This document shows positions 43,328 through 51,952 of a stretch of 64,000 nucleotides of DNA, piece after piece. How positions within the stretch are numbered: the stretch's first letter is position 1; each line of letters opens with the position of its first letter. Source of the stretch: Hyphomonadaceae bacterium UKL13-1 (GTDB taxonomy: Bacteria; Pseudomonadota; Alphaproteobacteria; Caulobacterales; Aquidulcibacteraceae). The notes under the pieces were generated by a model that worked only from the letters and a program-made list of their open reading frames with translations, was not told the DNA's origin and did not search any database. Location: NCBI GenBank assembly GCA_001602435.1, contig CP012156.1:640001-704000 (forward strand), written 5' to 3'. The translations under genes were made by a program, and so were the position numbers.

Positions 43328-45109
43328 TCACGGTGAGGTGATGGAGCGTGCAATCCGCTTTGCAAAGGTGCTGACATCACCGCCATTGCTCAATCCAACA
43401 ACGAGCACAACCACTGAGTTCTTTGCTTGATAGAATAGTAGGCTTGTGTCGGGTCCGCTGACTTGTGTCCACGTCAGATTGCCAATCATCTCTTGCTTTG
43501 GTGCGACAGTTTCTAAGCCGACTTGACTGGCAACGGCAGCAATAGCGTCCTTGATACGCCCAGGTGCCCGCGCAAAACCGACTACGCCTCCAGCAGTCCT
43601 CCAAGTAGCGTGGTCCAGAGTTATCCAACCCTCAGGGACATCAGCCGAGAACCCCAATGAGGTAATAAAGGCCGACTGGAAACTTGCATCAAGCGGCAAG
43701 GGCAACTTTTCAATTGGCTTTGCTTTCCCAACGCATTTTGTTTTCACCGATGCTGCCGGCTCCAGAAAGAACGCAGCCAAAATCGATTCACCGCATGGGG
43801 TGCCGCCCTGATGAACCGCAAAGTGGCCGGTCGAAGGGAAGGTTACAATCGTTGAATTTGTGAGATGAGAAGCTGCGAATTGCGCATTTTCTAATGGGGT
43901 GTTGCTATCTATCGCCCCAGTTAGCACGAGGGTTGGCACATCGCTAAGTACCGGCTGGTTTGTCATTGTAGGATCAACCGGCCATCCCGCGCACGGCTTA
44001 ACATACTGCTCTATCGTCTGGGCTCGACGCGCTTGGCTAAGCAAATTTTCAGTGGACGCAGCGTTGCGACCCATTGCAGCGGCGGCATTAAACGGCGCAA
44101 TGTCCGTGCAATTAACCAGCCTATTCATTGCTTCCGAGAACTGCCCGCCGGGGAAGGGCAAGGACAAAATCACGCCCCGAAACGCCTCAGCTGCTGCAGC
44201 ATCTCGGTCGCGAACCGAAGCAATATAGGCAGGGACAAATGAGATACCTCGAGACCACTCCATCAGCGATGAAACGTCCGAAAGGAACATGTTTGTATCG
44301 ATGATCCCCAGCTGGGTAACCAGTGGGGCGGTGGCAAGTGTCTTTGCGGTGGCTTCGGTGGTGGCTACCAAGTCAGGAATAACGCCATTACAGGCAGCAT
44401 TGCTGGCACACTCAGAACCAACACGCGTTAGAGCCGCGAGAATATCTTGAGCATCGTCGAGCTGACTGTCTGAGGTATCGACCGATTCAATAACTAAGGA
44501 GCGGACTAAGTTCGCGTGACGGCGGACCGTCTCTAAAGCGAGCCGACTTCCATAGCTTGCGCCCCATACATCGATCGACGAGAGACCAAGGGCACCCGCG
44601 ACAGCAGCAAGATCGTCGGCGGCATTTGGGGTGGTGAAGGCAAGCGGATCGATTTTGGCGGCAGCCCAAGCCGCGCTGCATTTGGCCGGCACAGCTATAT
44701 CACTGCATTCGAGGAAAGGTTTGCTGCGACCGGTGCCGCGCTGATCCACAAAAATGATGGGCTTGCCGACGGCCTCACTCAGGGGCAAGTAAGTTGATGC
44801 AAGGATTGGTGCGTATGACTCGGCCGAGGCACCGGGCCCACCGGGAAGATGAAAGACAGCCTGCTTGGCACCTTTGGAGTTGCTTCCGACTATGGTAACA
44901 AACAGCGTCACAACGCCCTTGCCTCCACTGACCATCGGCACCTGCACGGTACCGCAGCGCATGGTGGAGCCCTCAACCAAACCTGGAGCGGAAAAACATC
45001 GAGTAGGTTTAAAACTCGCACTGACAGGAGCCGCCCCGCTTGGGCCAAAGAAACTACTTGCTGCGATGCCGATCGCTAGCGAGAGGGAGACAAAAGTACC
45101 GCGAACCAT
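43328..45109 (-). CDS. Secreted alpha/beta hydrolase, S33 peptidase/TAP-like
   Basis: 593 residues with a signal peptide (VSLSLAIGIAASSFFG). The proline-iminopeptidase/tripeptidyl-aminopeptidase pattern is clear: HLPGGPGASAESYAP, FVDQRGTGRSKPFLEC, nucleophile elbow VWGASYGSRLALE near residue 190, an Asp in LVLTGAIDSNTPLENAQ and His in TFPSTGHFAVHQGG near 428. The TAP-like C-terminal region follows. It probably trims peptides or cleaves esters in the periplasm. A TetR-family gene diverges from it with 67 bases between them, including an inverted repeat. Confidence 0.9.
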   Translation of the reverse strand: MVRGTFVSLSLAIGIAASSFFGPSGAAPVSASFKPTRCFSAPGLVEGSTMRCGTVQVPMVSGGKGVVTLFVTIVGSNSKGAKQAVFHLPGGPGASAESYAPILASTYLPLSEAVGKPIIFVDQRGTGRSKPFLECSDIAVPAKCSAAWAAAKIDPLAFTTPNAADDLAAVAGALGLSSIDVWGASYGSRLALETVRRHANLVRSLVIESVDTSDSQLDDAQDILAALTRVGSECASNAACNGVIPDLVATTEATAKTLATAPLVTQLGIIDTNMFLSDVSSLMEWSRGISFVPAYIASVRDRDAAAAEAFRGVILSLPFPGGQFSEAMNRLVNCTDIAPFNAAAAMGRNAASTENLLSQARRAQTIEQYVKPCAGWPVDPTMTNQPVLSDVPTLVLTGAIDSNTPLENAQFAASHLTNSTIVTFPSTGHFAVHQGGTPCGESILAAFFLEPAASVKTKCVGKAKPIEKLPLPLDASFQSAFITSLGFSADVPEGWITLDHATWRTAGGVVGFARAPGRIKDAIAAVASQVGLETVAPKQEMIGNLTWTQVSGPDTSLLFYQAKNSVVVLVVGLSNGGDVSTFAKRIARSITSP

Positions 45110-45133
45110 GGATAAAAACCTCGCCAGCTATTT

Positions 45134-45148
45134 GTATACAACATATAC
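45134..45148. promoter_or_regulatory. Inverted repeat between S33 hydrolase and TetR genes, candidate operator
   Basis: GTATA (45134-45138) and TATAC (45144-45148) flank CAACA, in the middle of the divergent spacer, where a TetR-type repressor would block both promoters. Confidence 0.5.
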
Positions 45149-45176
45149 TAAATGACTAACTCTGTAAAGCACGACC

Positions 45177-45704
45177 ATGACCGAAAACCGAGGCAGACCT
45201 TCTGTACTAAGTGAGGAGCACATTCTTGCTGCTGCAATCCTATGTGCTGACAGCAACGGAATTGGCGGTTGCACCATGCGCGCAGTTGCTGATCGGCTAG
45301 GTGTGACGCCGATGGCGCTTTACCGTCATTTCAAAGACAAAGACGCGCTACTTGCCCGAATCCCCGATACGCTTTTGCTGGACGTTATGGTGGCCACGAC
45401 CCGACAACAGTCTGCAATCGTGGCACTTCGTTCGATTGCGTATGGTTTGGCGGAGATACTGAAAGCCCACCCGTGGGTGACCCGCCTTTTCGAGCAACCA
45501 GTGCTCGGCCCGAATATGCAAGTTTCAGCTAAATACTGCATTGGACTTCTGGTTGCTGAAGGATGTTCGCCTGATCAAGCCTTCCGATGGATTCGCGCGC
45601 TTATTGCACAAGTAGTCGGCGAAATGCTGACTTCGCATGGAACTTTTGACGGGACGGGGGTCGACTTACTACTGACCGCAATCGAGACAGAGTTGGGTGA
45701 TTGA
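45177..45704 (+). CDS. TetR-family transcriptional regulator
   Basis: 175 residues. The N-terminal DNA-binding domain reads SEEHILAAAILCADSNGIGG, CTMRAVADRLGVTPMALYRH and FKDKDALLARIPD. The C-terminal domain is helical and non-specific. It faces the S33 hydrolase gene and most likely represses it. Immediately after it come 440 bases without a gene, holding one copy of the dispersed repeat and a 24-bp palindrome. Confidence 0.92.
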   Translation: MTENRGRPSVLSEEHILAAAILCADSNGIGGCTMRAVADRLGVTPMALYRHFKDKDALLARIPDTLLLDVMVATTRQQSAIVALRSIAYGLAEILKAHPWVTRLFEQPVLGPNMQVSAKYCIGLLVAEGCSPDQAFRWIRALIAQVVGEMLTSHGTFDGTGVDLLLTAIETELGD

Positions 45705-45941
45705 AGTCTCGGTGCTGATCTTAGCTTTCAGCAAAAGATCGGGAATGATTTCCCACAGCAAAAAGCCTTCATTTAGAATTCAAGATCGACCTCGTGGAGC
45801 CTAATGGCTTTCCTTTTGCTTCGCTGCTTTGCCGACAAGCTGGCTAACGCCAAAATGTGCTTCAGTTCTCGAAGAGAGCTTAAGATCTTTGGCGCCTTCT
45901 CCGTAAGCCCAACAACGCGCACGCGAGCTTCGTCAAGATTC

Positions 45942-46048
45942 CAAACCGGCCAGCCTTCTTTCGGCCAAGTTCGGCCGAAATCTGTTAGTTCCTAATGCGG
46001 CAGTTTAGGTCGCTGAAGGCGGGTTTCCAGATTCTCAAAAGCGGACGT
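45942..46048 (+). repeat. Dispersed MITE-like repeat, copy D
   Basis: Carries TTTCGGCCAAGTTCGGCC, then TAATGCGGCAG, GGCGGGTTTCC and the end CTCAAAAGCGGACGTTC. It aligns to the second half of the reference copy with one 5- to 8-base insertion. Confidence 0.75.
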
Positions 46049-46081
46049 TCTCCTGAAGGGGCATCGGGTTATCGTGTTTAG

Positions 46082-46105
46082 GGTGCAGTCCTGCAGGACT
46101 GCACC
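46082..46105. repeat. Perfect 24-bp palindrome downstream of the isochorismatase gene
   Basis: The 12-base arm GGTGCAGTCCTG is followed directly by its exact complement with no loop. It lies 40 bases after the stop at 46145 (minus strand). It could be a terminator-like hairpin without T-run or a protein-binding site. Confidence 0.7.
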
Positions 46106-46144
46106 ACCACCGATTGACTGGGTTGAGCGCCCAAAGAAATGAAC

Positions 46145-46780
46145 TCAGCTCTGTTGACCTGGTAGGTTCGCCAAGATGTATTCAACGGCCCATTGCACGC
46201 CACCGCCGTGTTGAAGGGCAATTGGGTACATTGCTGGATATTCAGGGGCTGTGTTGTCAGGCGTCCACTCTGCTGCAACAGCAAACCAACTCATTGGAAT
46301 CGCACCGGCTTGGATCATACGTTGGCAGGCCCGCTCATGAGACTCTGGGCTGAGACCACCAGAAGCGTCAGCAATGAAATACACCTGATATCCGTCCTTA
46401 AGCGCCGAGAGTACCGTTTGGGCCAAACAGACCTCTGTCCAAAGGCCGGCCATAACCAGTTTCTTGCGCCCTTTAGCCTTCACAGCATCCACAAAAGCCG
46501 CGTCGGACCAGGCATTCGTGTTATGGCGGTCAATCGGTTCGACATCTGGCCATAGTGCGCTAAGACCTTGGAAAAGTGGGTCCTTTAGGGGACCTGACTT
46601 TCCGTTTATCGTTGACAGGACCGTCGGCACGTTCATAGCCTTAGCCGTCTTGGCAATCGCCAATACATTGTTGGTTAGGTGTTCAGGGCTTATCGAGTTA
46701 ATCGGAAATGCAACCCAGGGCTGATGATCGATCAGGCAAAGAGTGGAATTTTCAGTGGTCAGTTCATTGATGTTAGACAT
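46145..46780 (-). CDS. Isochorismatase-family hydrolase (YcaC-like)
   Basis: 211 residues. The cysteine-hydrolase triad positions can be read: Asp in LCLIDHQPWVAFP near residue 18, Lys in KAKGRKKLVMAGLWTEVCLA near 105 and Cys in the same box (EVCLAQT) near 117. YcaC-type proteins have a related but uncertain substrate; isochorismate is unlikely here. It follows a DoxX gene on the same strand, 36 bases away, and a LysR regulator diverges from the pair. This combination is common around stress- or quinone-related LysR regulons. Confidence 0.9.
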   Translation of the reverse strand: MSNINELTTENSTLCLIDHQPWVAFPINSISPEHLTNNVLAIAKTAKAMNVPTVLSTINGKSGPLKDPLFQGLSALWPDVEPIDRHNTNAWSDAAFVDAVKAKGRKKLVMAGLWTEVCLAQTVLSALKDGYQVYFIADASGGLSPESHERACQRMIQAGAIPMSWFAVAAEWTPDNTAPEYPAMYPIALQHGGGVQWAVEYILANLPGQQS

Positions 46781-46816
46781 TGTGGTTCCTTTTGTCGCGA
46801 TGTTCGGAAAATGGTG

Positions 46817-47176
46817 TTAGGTCGGCACTGCCTTTGACTTACGTGCGCGCCAGATGCTTCCAGCCAAAAATATGAGCAAGATCATGGCTGGGAACACTGA
46901 TGGGATTTGATAGGCTAGGTGATAATAGACAGCCCCCAGCATGATTAAGCTAAGCCCGATGCCTGCAGGGATACGTGTGCGTGCGATGAGCAGTCCTATG
47001 CCACCCGCAATTTCGCAGATACCGATGAACAGGCCAAATGCAGGGGGAAACCCCAAAATCGCAAAGGGTTTTATCACTTCTGGCACTTCAGAGAGCTTTG
47101 CCGCGCCTGCTCCTAAAAAGGCCAAGGCCGGCAGAATGTAGAGCAGCGCGGGAGCATATTTTTTGATCACATCCAT
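46817..47176 (-). CDS. DoxX-family membrane protein
   Basis: 119 residues with four membrane helices and the family pattern ALAFLGAGAAKLSEVPEVIK in helix 1, then GICEIAGGIGLLIARTRIP. DoxX-like proteins are linked to thiol/oxidative stress and quinone-related functions in characterised cases. First gene of the unit with the isochorismatase-family gene, controlled by the divergent LysR protein. Confidence 0.85.
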   Translation of the reverse strand: MDVIKKYAPALLYILPALAFLGAGAAKLSEVPEVIKPFAILGFPPAFGLFIGICEIAGGIGLLIARTRIPAGIGLSLIMLGAVYYHLAYQIPSVFPAMILLIFLAGSIWRARKSKAVPT

Positions 47177-47258
47177 TAGAACCGACCTCCTTTTGTTTTA
47201 AAAGTCTGACTTTTACGTCGTGTCAGATACGGCAATATAGGCATCCACATACAATTTG

Positions 47259-47272
47259 ATTATATTAGTAAT
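47259..47272. promoter_or_regulatory. AT-rich inverted repeat, candidate LysR site
   Basis: ATTATATTAGTAAT has complementary ends ATTA/TAAT and fits the loose T-N11-A pattern of LysR-type sites. It lies 17 bases before the LysR start codon in the divergent spacer. Confidence 0.4.
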
Positions 47273-47289
47273 ATGGATATGATAAATTC

Positions 47290-48165
47290 ATGAGTGAATG
47301 GATTGGGCGCGACATTGAGGACATGGCGCTGTTTGCGCAGGTCGTTGAGCGCGGCGGTTTTATGGCTGCCGCTCGATATACGGGCGTGCCGCAACCCACT
47401 ATCAGCCGCCGGCTACTGGCGTTGGAAGCCCGTATTGGGGCAAGCCTTCTCGATAGAACGACACGCCGCGTACATCTGACAGAAGTGGGACGCCTCACGT
47501 ATGACCACGTTCGGATCATGCTGGTGGAGGCACAGGCAGCCAGAAATGCGGTCGATGTTTTATCTGCAACGCCCCGTGGCTTGCTGCGGGTGGCCGCGCC
47601 CGTATTGATGGGACGTTCGGCACTTCCCTTGGTCGTAAACCGCTTCTTGGAGCGCTATCCGGATGTCTCCATCGCGTTGGAACTCACAACGCGCAATCTT
47701 GATCCTGTCGAGGATGACGTCGATGTGGTGGTTCGCCTTGATGTCCCCAACCATTCGCAAGCCTGGGTCGATCCACTGCGAATTATTCGTCTGGGTTTTT
47801 ACGTTGCGCCATCTCATCCGGGTCCAATCGCAAAAGATCCAAGCGAATTAACAGGACAGGAGATTTTTGGCGCAACCCGAGGGCCAATCCTGCAGACGCT
47901 GACTTTTACCCGCGACAGTACAGAGACTTTGGTTCCGATCTCGCTTCGACTTAGGTCAAATGATGTAGTTCCAGTTATTCAGGCGGCTGAAGCCTGCAAA
48001 GGCTACGCTCTCTTGCCTGATTTTGCTGCCCCACAAGGCTGGAGGCGTGTATGTTCAGAATGGCAATTGCCAGCTTCCCAAATCGTAGCCCTAACAACCC
48101 GCCACGGCAGGAAACAACCAAGGGTGATGGTGTTCATTGAAGCATTGAAAGAAGGCTTAACCTAG
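47290..48165 (+). CDS. LysR-family transcriptional regulator
   Basis: 291 residues. The winged HTH is in residues 8-66 (DMALFAQVVERGGFMAAARY, then TGVPQPTISRRLLALEARIG). The effector domain begins about residue 92 (GLLRVAAPVLMGRSALPLV). It faces the DoxX and isochorismatase-family genes and most likely controls them. Length and domain layout are standard. Confidence 0.93.
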   Translation: MSEWIGRDIEDMALFAQVVERGGFMAAARYTGVPQPTISRRLLALEARIGASLLDRTTRRVHLTEVGRLTYDHVRIMLVEAQAARNAVDVLSATPRGLLRVAAPVLMGRSALPLVVNRFLERYPDVSIALELTTRNLDPVEDDVDVVVRLDVPNHSQAWVDPLRIIRLGFYVAPSHPGPIAKDPSELTGQEIFGATRGPILQTLTFTRDSTETLVPISLRLRSNDVVPVIQAAEACKGYALLPDFAAPQGWRRVCSEWQLPASQIVALTTRHGRKQPRVMVFIEALKEGLT

Positions 48166-48311
48166 GCTCAGGACCTATTAAAGGGTTCGCCAATGGACAA
48201 ATATTTGATTCACTCTCGGGGCTGGGAGGGCTTCGAGATGGGCGATTTATTTGGCCGGCCGGCCGCCCCTGATCACCGACATCTGTCCAGTCTGGCACTC
48301 AAGTTTAAAGC

Positions 48312-49628
48312 CTATGTGCTGGTAGGCTCCAGCGCAGCAAGGCGTAAGCGATAGGCTCGACCAATCGCTGGCAGCAGAATCAGAGGAATAACGCCAAAGA
48401 TGACCGGCAATATGGCAATCGCCCAACGTAAGTTGGCTTCGCCGAACAGGTTGGTCGACAGCCAGCCCACCGTTGTAGGTCCAAGGAACAAGCCCGTGAT
48501 ATTGATCGCAACATAATAAAGCGCCACCACTTGGCCGCGCACGGATGATGGTGTGATTGCCAGCAGCGCCAGCATCGCCCCAGCAGTTAGCATCGACAGG
48601 GGAATGGTACTTAGAATGTTCAGCGCCAACGTGGCCACAGGCATGTTTACGAGAAACGGCAGAGTGCACAGCACAACCATCAAAATAAAGGCCCACATGC
48701 TAACCTGATAGGGGGCATCAGACATGCCTTTGGCCTGCATCCGCATAATCAGCCAACTGGTCAAAACAAGTGACCCGGGTCCAACGATCATCGTGCCGAT
48801 ACCATTGTAAAGCGCATAAATTTCTGTCGGCCAACCATAGGCACGGTTAAACGCAGCAGGACCAAAACTACCTTGGCCATATGTCACTGTCGTCATGACG
48901 CAAACCAACAAAATCACACCCAAATAGGCTTGCCAATTCCCGCCGATCAGGCGTGCAGCGTCGCGCACACCATTACCTTCCTCGCCTTTGACGGCTGGCT
49001 GACGCGGTGGTTCGGGCAGAAGCAGGAATATCAGTGCGATCAACAATCCTGGTAGACCGACTGCAACGAAGGAAAATTGCCACGGCTTTAGGTCGCCGAG
49101 TAGTGGCACGGCAATAGTGGCAGAGCCTTTGGCCCAGCTGATAATGCCCCAGGTCGCGATGGCACTTAAACCAACCGCTAGCGAGAGCGCAGCAGAATAG
49201 AAAGCAACGGGTCGGGCGCGCTTTTCTTCAGGAAAGCTGTCACCGATGAGCGACATGGCTGATGGGCTCAATACCGCTTCACCAATCCCGACGGCCATTC
49301 GGGCAGCGAACAATTGCCAGAAGCCGGTCACGAAGCCGGTCACAGCGGTTGCCAACGACCAAAAGGCAATACCGGCTGAGACCAAGCGGGTTCGTTTGAC
49401 GCGATCTGCCAGCCAGCCAAAAGGAAGGCCCATTGTCGCGTAAAAAATCGCGAAAGCTGGGCCAATGACATAGCCTAACTGATCATCTCGCAAACCCAGA
49501 TCTTGCTTGATCGGACCAATCAACAAGCCAAGAATATTTCGATCTAGATAAGAGAAAATGTAAGCAATGGTCAGCATGACGGTGAGCGTCCAGCCTGCCC
49601 GCGCTGTTGGATAACGATCCCCCATCAT
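48312..49628 (-). CDS. MFS transporter, spinster-like
   Basis: 438 residues with twelve predicted membrane helices. The MFS signature between helices 2 and 3 is GLPFGWLADRVKRTRLVSAG, and helix 1 reads MLTIAYIFSYLDRNILGLLI, the D-R-x-I pattern of the spinster/ACS-like branch. A central loop (LPEPPRQPAVKGEEGNG) splits the halves. It is the last gene of a four-gene unit; its ATG overlaps the stop of the VOC gene (ATGA). The unit's other products suggest import of an organic compound for breakdown. Confidence 0.92.
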   Translation of the reverse strand: MMGDRYPTARAGWTLTVMLTIAYIFSYLDRNILGLLIGPIKQDLGLRDDQLGYVIGPAFAIFYATMGLPFGWLADRVKRTRLVSAGIAFWSLATAVTGFVTGFWQLFAARMAVGIGEAVLSPSAMSLIGDSFPEEKRARPVAFYSAALSLAVGLSAIATWGIISWAKGSATIAVPLLGDLKPWQFSFVAVGLPGLLIALIFLLLPEPPRQPAVKGEEGNGVRDAARLIGGNWQAYLGVILLVCVMTTVTYGQGSFGPAAFNRAYGWPTEIYALYNGIGTMIVGPGSLVLTSWLIMRMQAKGMSDAPYQVSMWAFILMVVLCTLPFLVNMPVATLALNILSTIPLSMLTAGAMLALLAITPSSVRGQVVALYYVAINITGLFLGPTTVGWLSTNLFGEANLRWAIAILPVIFGVIPLILLPAIGRAYRLRLAALEPTST

Positions 49629-50068
49629 GCTTCTCCTAGAATTTTGTAGAGCACCACCAGATTATCGTCAAAGTCGACAATCCCGATTTCGCGGCCGATG
49701 CGCCCATCGTTGGTGTGCAAAACTTCCTCATCATAGACGGTCAGACCTAAGGCGAGCGCGCCAGCAATTGCTGCATCAAGCTCGTCAATCTCTAGGACAA
49801 TTGCAGACCGACGAGGATGGGGGATTGCAGACAAGGATAGGTTGGCGACCTCTGTTAGCGCCATAACGCGCACTTGAGTTTGTGTTGACAACACGCAGAA
49901 GCGCATCACGGCTTCGGCCGGAATAGCGAACACCGAATAGGAATAGCTCGTTGGATTGGGGGGCAGGATGTAGGTCACCTGAAAGCCCAGAACATCCTGA
50001 TAGAAGGTCAACGCCCGATCCAAGTCGGCGACAACATAATTCCCGCGCTGGAAACGAAGACCCGTCAT
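49625..50068 (-). CDS. VOC-family (glyoxalase/dioxygenase fold) protein
   Basis: 147 residues from the ATG at 50068, which overlaps the stop of the oxidoreductase gene (TAATG). A single vicinal-oxygen-chelate module pair: VVADLDRALTFYQDVLGFQV at residues 12-31 and EIDELDAAIAGALALGLTVY in the second half, closing with GIVDFDDNLVVLYK. Metal ligands are not obvious at the usual positions, so the reaction is open. Another VOC protein is encoded two genes upstream. Confidence 0.85.
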   Translation of the reverse strand: MTGLRFQRGNYVVADLDRALTFYQDVLGFQVTYILPPNPTSYSYSVFAIPAEAVMRFCVLSTQTQVRVMALTEVANLSLSAIPHPRRSAIVLEIDELDAAIAGALALGLTVYDEEVLHTNDGRIGREIGIVDFDDNLVVLYKILGEA

Positions 50069-51147
50069 TACCAATCCTTTGGTTCGCCGCGAACCGAGCA
50101 GCATTGCACACCTACATTTTGACCATAGTAAAGTTGGGCCAAGGCCTTAGGCATGTTTTCGAACCCTGTGATGATGTCTTGAACTGGCTTCAGCTTGCCT
50201 TCACGGATCCAGCCCGCCAGATCCGCCATGACAGCGTCCCAGCGGTGAATGTGGTTGTAAACAAAGAAGCCCTGCATGCGGCTATCGGTTCTGCGAAGTC
50301 TTGTATAATTGGCCAAAGCGAAAGGATCGGTGCGCGCATACTCGCTGATTGACCCGCACAGAACCACGCGCGCATGCATGCGTAGGCGCTCCATACAGGC
50401 TTCCAAGGTTTCTCCACCGACATTGTCAAAATACAGATCAATGCCATCCGGCCTAAGCGCATCGAGCCGTTCGACCAGATTTTCATTCTTATAATCGATT
50501 GCTGCAGAGCAGCCATGATTGCGCACAAAAGCGCATTTGCCCGCCCCACCGGCAATGCCAACGACATCACAACCAACCACATTGGCTGCAATCTGGCTGA
50601 CCATTGAACCAACACCGCCCGCAGCACCCGATAAGACCATGAGGTCGCCTTTGCGCGGGTCGCCAGTTGGAAACAGGCCCGCATAGGCGGAGAGCCCCGT
50701 CATCCCTAGTACGCCTGACCCTAGCGCTGCTGGCAGGCCATTTTTTGGCATTGGGAAGAATTTTTCTTGCGGGGTCATGGCAGAGACTTTGTAAGTCTGC
50801 CAACCCATCTGGCCCTGTACGAGGTCACCTTCGCGCCAATTGGGATTGCGCGACTTGATAATCTGGGCGACCCCACGGCCATGGATGACATCCCCGATCC
50901 CGAGCGGCACTTCGCCCGACGGGCTGCCGCCCATCATGTACATGCGCATAACCGGCGCAAGGCCAAGGTAGTGTGTCTTAAGCAAGACCTGCCCTGGTTC
51001 TGGCTCGGGAATCGCGCCCTGCGCCCAGTTGAAGTCATCTGGTGTGACATTGCCCCTCGGATGCCGCGCCACGCGCCAGCTGAAATTAGCGTCGTCATGG
51101 ATGGACTTGCCAGCCGCTAAAGCATCAAAGGCGTCGATTTCTCTCAT
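50068..51147 (-). CDS. NADP-dependent oxidoreductase, medium-chain (CurA/leukotriene B4 dehydrogenase type)
   Basis: 359 residues. The zinc-free MDR plan is seen: GIGDVIHGRGVAQIIKSRN in the N-terminal half, GVLGMTGLSAYAGLF at about 150-164, the nucleotide-binding AAGGVGSMVSQIAANVVGC near 178-196, and IDLYFDNVGGETLEACMERL with RVVLCGSISEY. Relatives reduce alpha,beta-unsaturated ketones with NADPH. Both ends overlap neighbours (ATGA with the upstream VOC gene, TAATG with the downstream one), so it sits in a tightly coupled operon. Confidence 0.9.
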   Translation of the reverse strand: MREIDAFDALAAGKSIHDDANFSWRVARHPRGNVTPDDFNWAQGAIPEPEPGQVLLKTHYLGLAPVMRMYMMGGSPSGEVPLGIGDVIHGRGVAQIIKSRNPNWREGDLVQGQMGWQTYKVSAMTPQEKFFPMPKNGLPAALGSGVLGMTGLSAYAGLFPTGDPRKGDLMVLSGAAGGVGSMVSQIAANVVGCDVVGIAGGAGKCAFVRNHGCSAAIDYKNENLVERLDALRPDGIDLYFDNVGGETLEACMERLRMHARVVLCGSISEYARTDPFALANYTRLRRTDSRMQGFFVYNHIHRWDAVMADLAGWIREGKLKPVQDIITGFENMPKALAQLYYGQNVGVQCCSVRGEPKDW

Positions 51148-51608
51148 TTAATGTGCTCATTCACTTCAAAGAAGTAACCGTCTAGGTCAAAGAAACTGGC
51201 TGCGATTAGTTGCTTTTCGTTTCCATCCGCACCGGTGACCGTTGAATCACAGGGCTCGCAATAAATGAACGATCCTAAGGCGCGCGCGCGCTCGACAGAT
51301 GCCCTGCAATCCTTGGCCGCGACAACAAAAATTGGCGCGCCGAAGGCAATTTTTGTCGGCAATTCGGCGGGCGCATCCTGCTTAGGGTCCAGCCATTCCA
51401 GAAGGCCAATCATCCCAATCGTATCATGGTCGCATTTAAGGATCACCAATCGAGTCTGATCACCTTTTTTGCCGGCAGCCAGCTGAGTGCCTGACAAAGT
51501 AAAAGGCACATCCATCCATCGGCTCATCCCAAAAACAGTTTCATACCACTGAGCGGCCCGTTCTGCGTTGCGCACCATCAGGGTCGTACGTTTGATGATG
51601 TCGACCAT
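51144..51608 (-). CDS. VOC-family protein, first gene of the oxidoreductase operon
   Basis: 154 residues with VOC hallmarks: KRTTLMVRNAERAAQWYETV, FGMSRWMDV, then IFVVAAKDCRASVERARALG and the closing FFDLDGYFFEVNEH, whose Glu is the usual metal ligand. It starts the four-gene unit; the stop overlaps the oxidoreductase start by four bases. No regulator lies next to it; over 1 kb of non-coding DNA precedes it. Confidence 0.87.
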   Translation of the reverse strand: MVDIIKRTTLMVRNAERAAQWYETVFGMSRWMDVPFTLSGTQLAAGKKGDQTRLVILKCDHDTIGMIGLLEWLDPKQDAPAELPTKIAFGAPIFVVAAKDCRASVERARALGSFIYCEPCDSTVTGADGNEKQLIAASFFDLDGYFFEVNEHIK

Positions 51609-51863
51609 TCCTACTTCCCGCTTTGTCCGTCGTCAGACGATTTTTTGTCACCCGCTGTGCCGATCCTCAGCATATTTGCTAAAGTACAAAGAGTAGAGTT
51701 ATGGGCGAATTCCGCCCAGTTGCAAGCGCTGTTACACGCAGCAGGCCAAAACATTGTTCGTTTCCGTATCCCGCGGTGCCGACCTCTTCTATTGACGGTG
51801 CTCCATGCACTAAATCCAAACGCCCAGACAAAGCGTGAGCAGCTGAAACCTCGCTAGTGTTCT

Positions 51864-51952
51864 GAAACCAATTATACTGGAAAGCCGCGGGTCTTCTTTG
51901 CGCCAGGGGTGGTCATTTGGGGCACGTTGGAGGTTGCTCTAAAGCGGACGTT
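51864..51952 (+). repeat. Dispersed MITE-like repeat, copy E
   Basis: TTTGCGCCAGGGGTGGTC, TTTGGGGCACGTT and CTAAAGCGGACGTTTA match the right part of the reference copy. The left part is weak. Confidence 0.65.

Noticed and set aside
45804-45995. 63-codon frame behind the TetR gene
   Set aside because: It overlaps a copy of the dispersed repeat and has no coding features.
48253-48264. GGCCGGCCGGCC palindrome between the LysR and MFS genes
   Set aside because: A short GC-rich tandem GGCC run; symmetry is trivial and no T-run follows.
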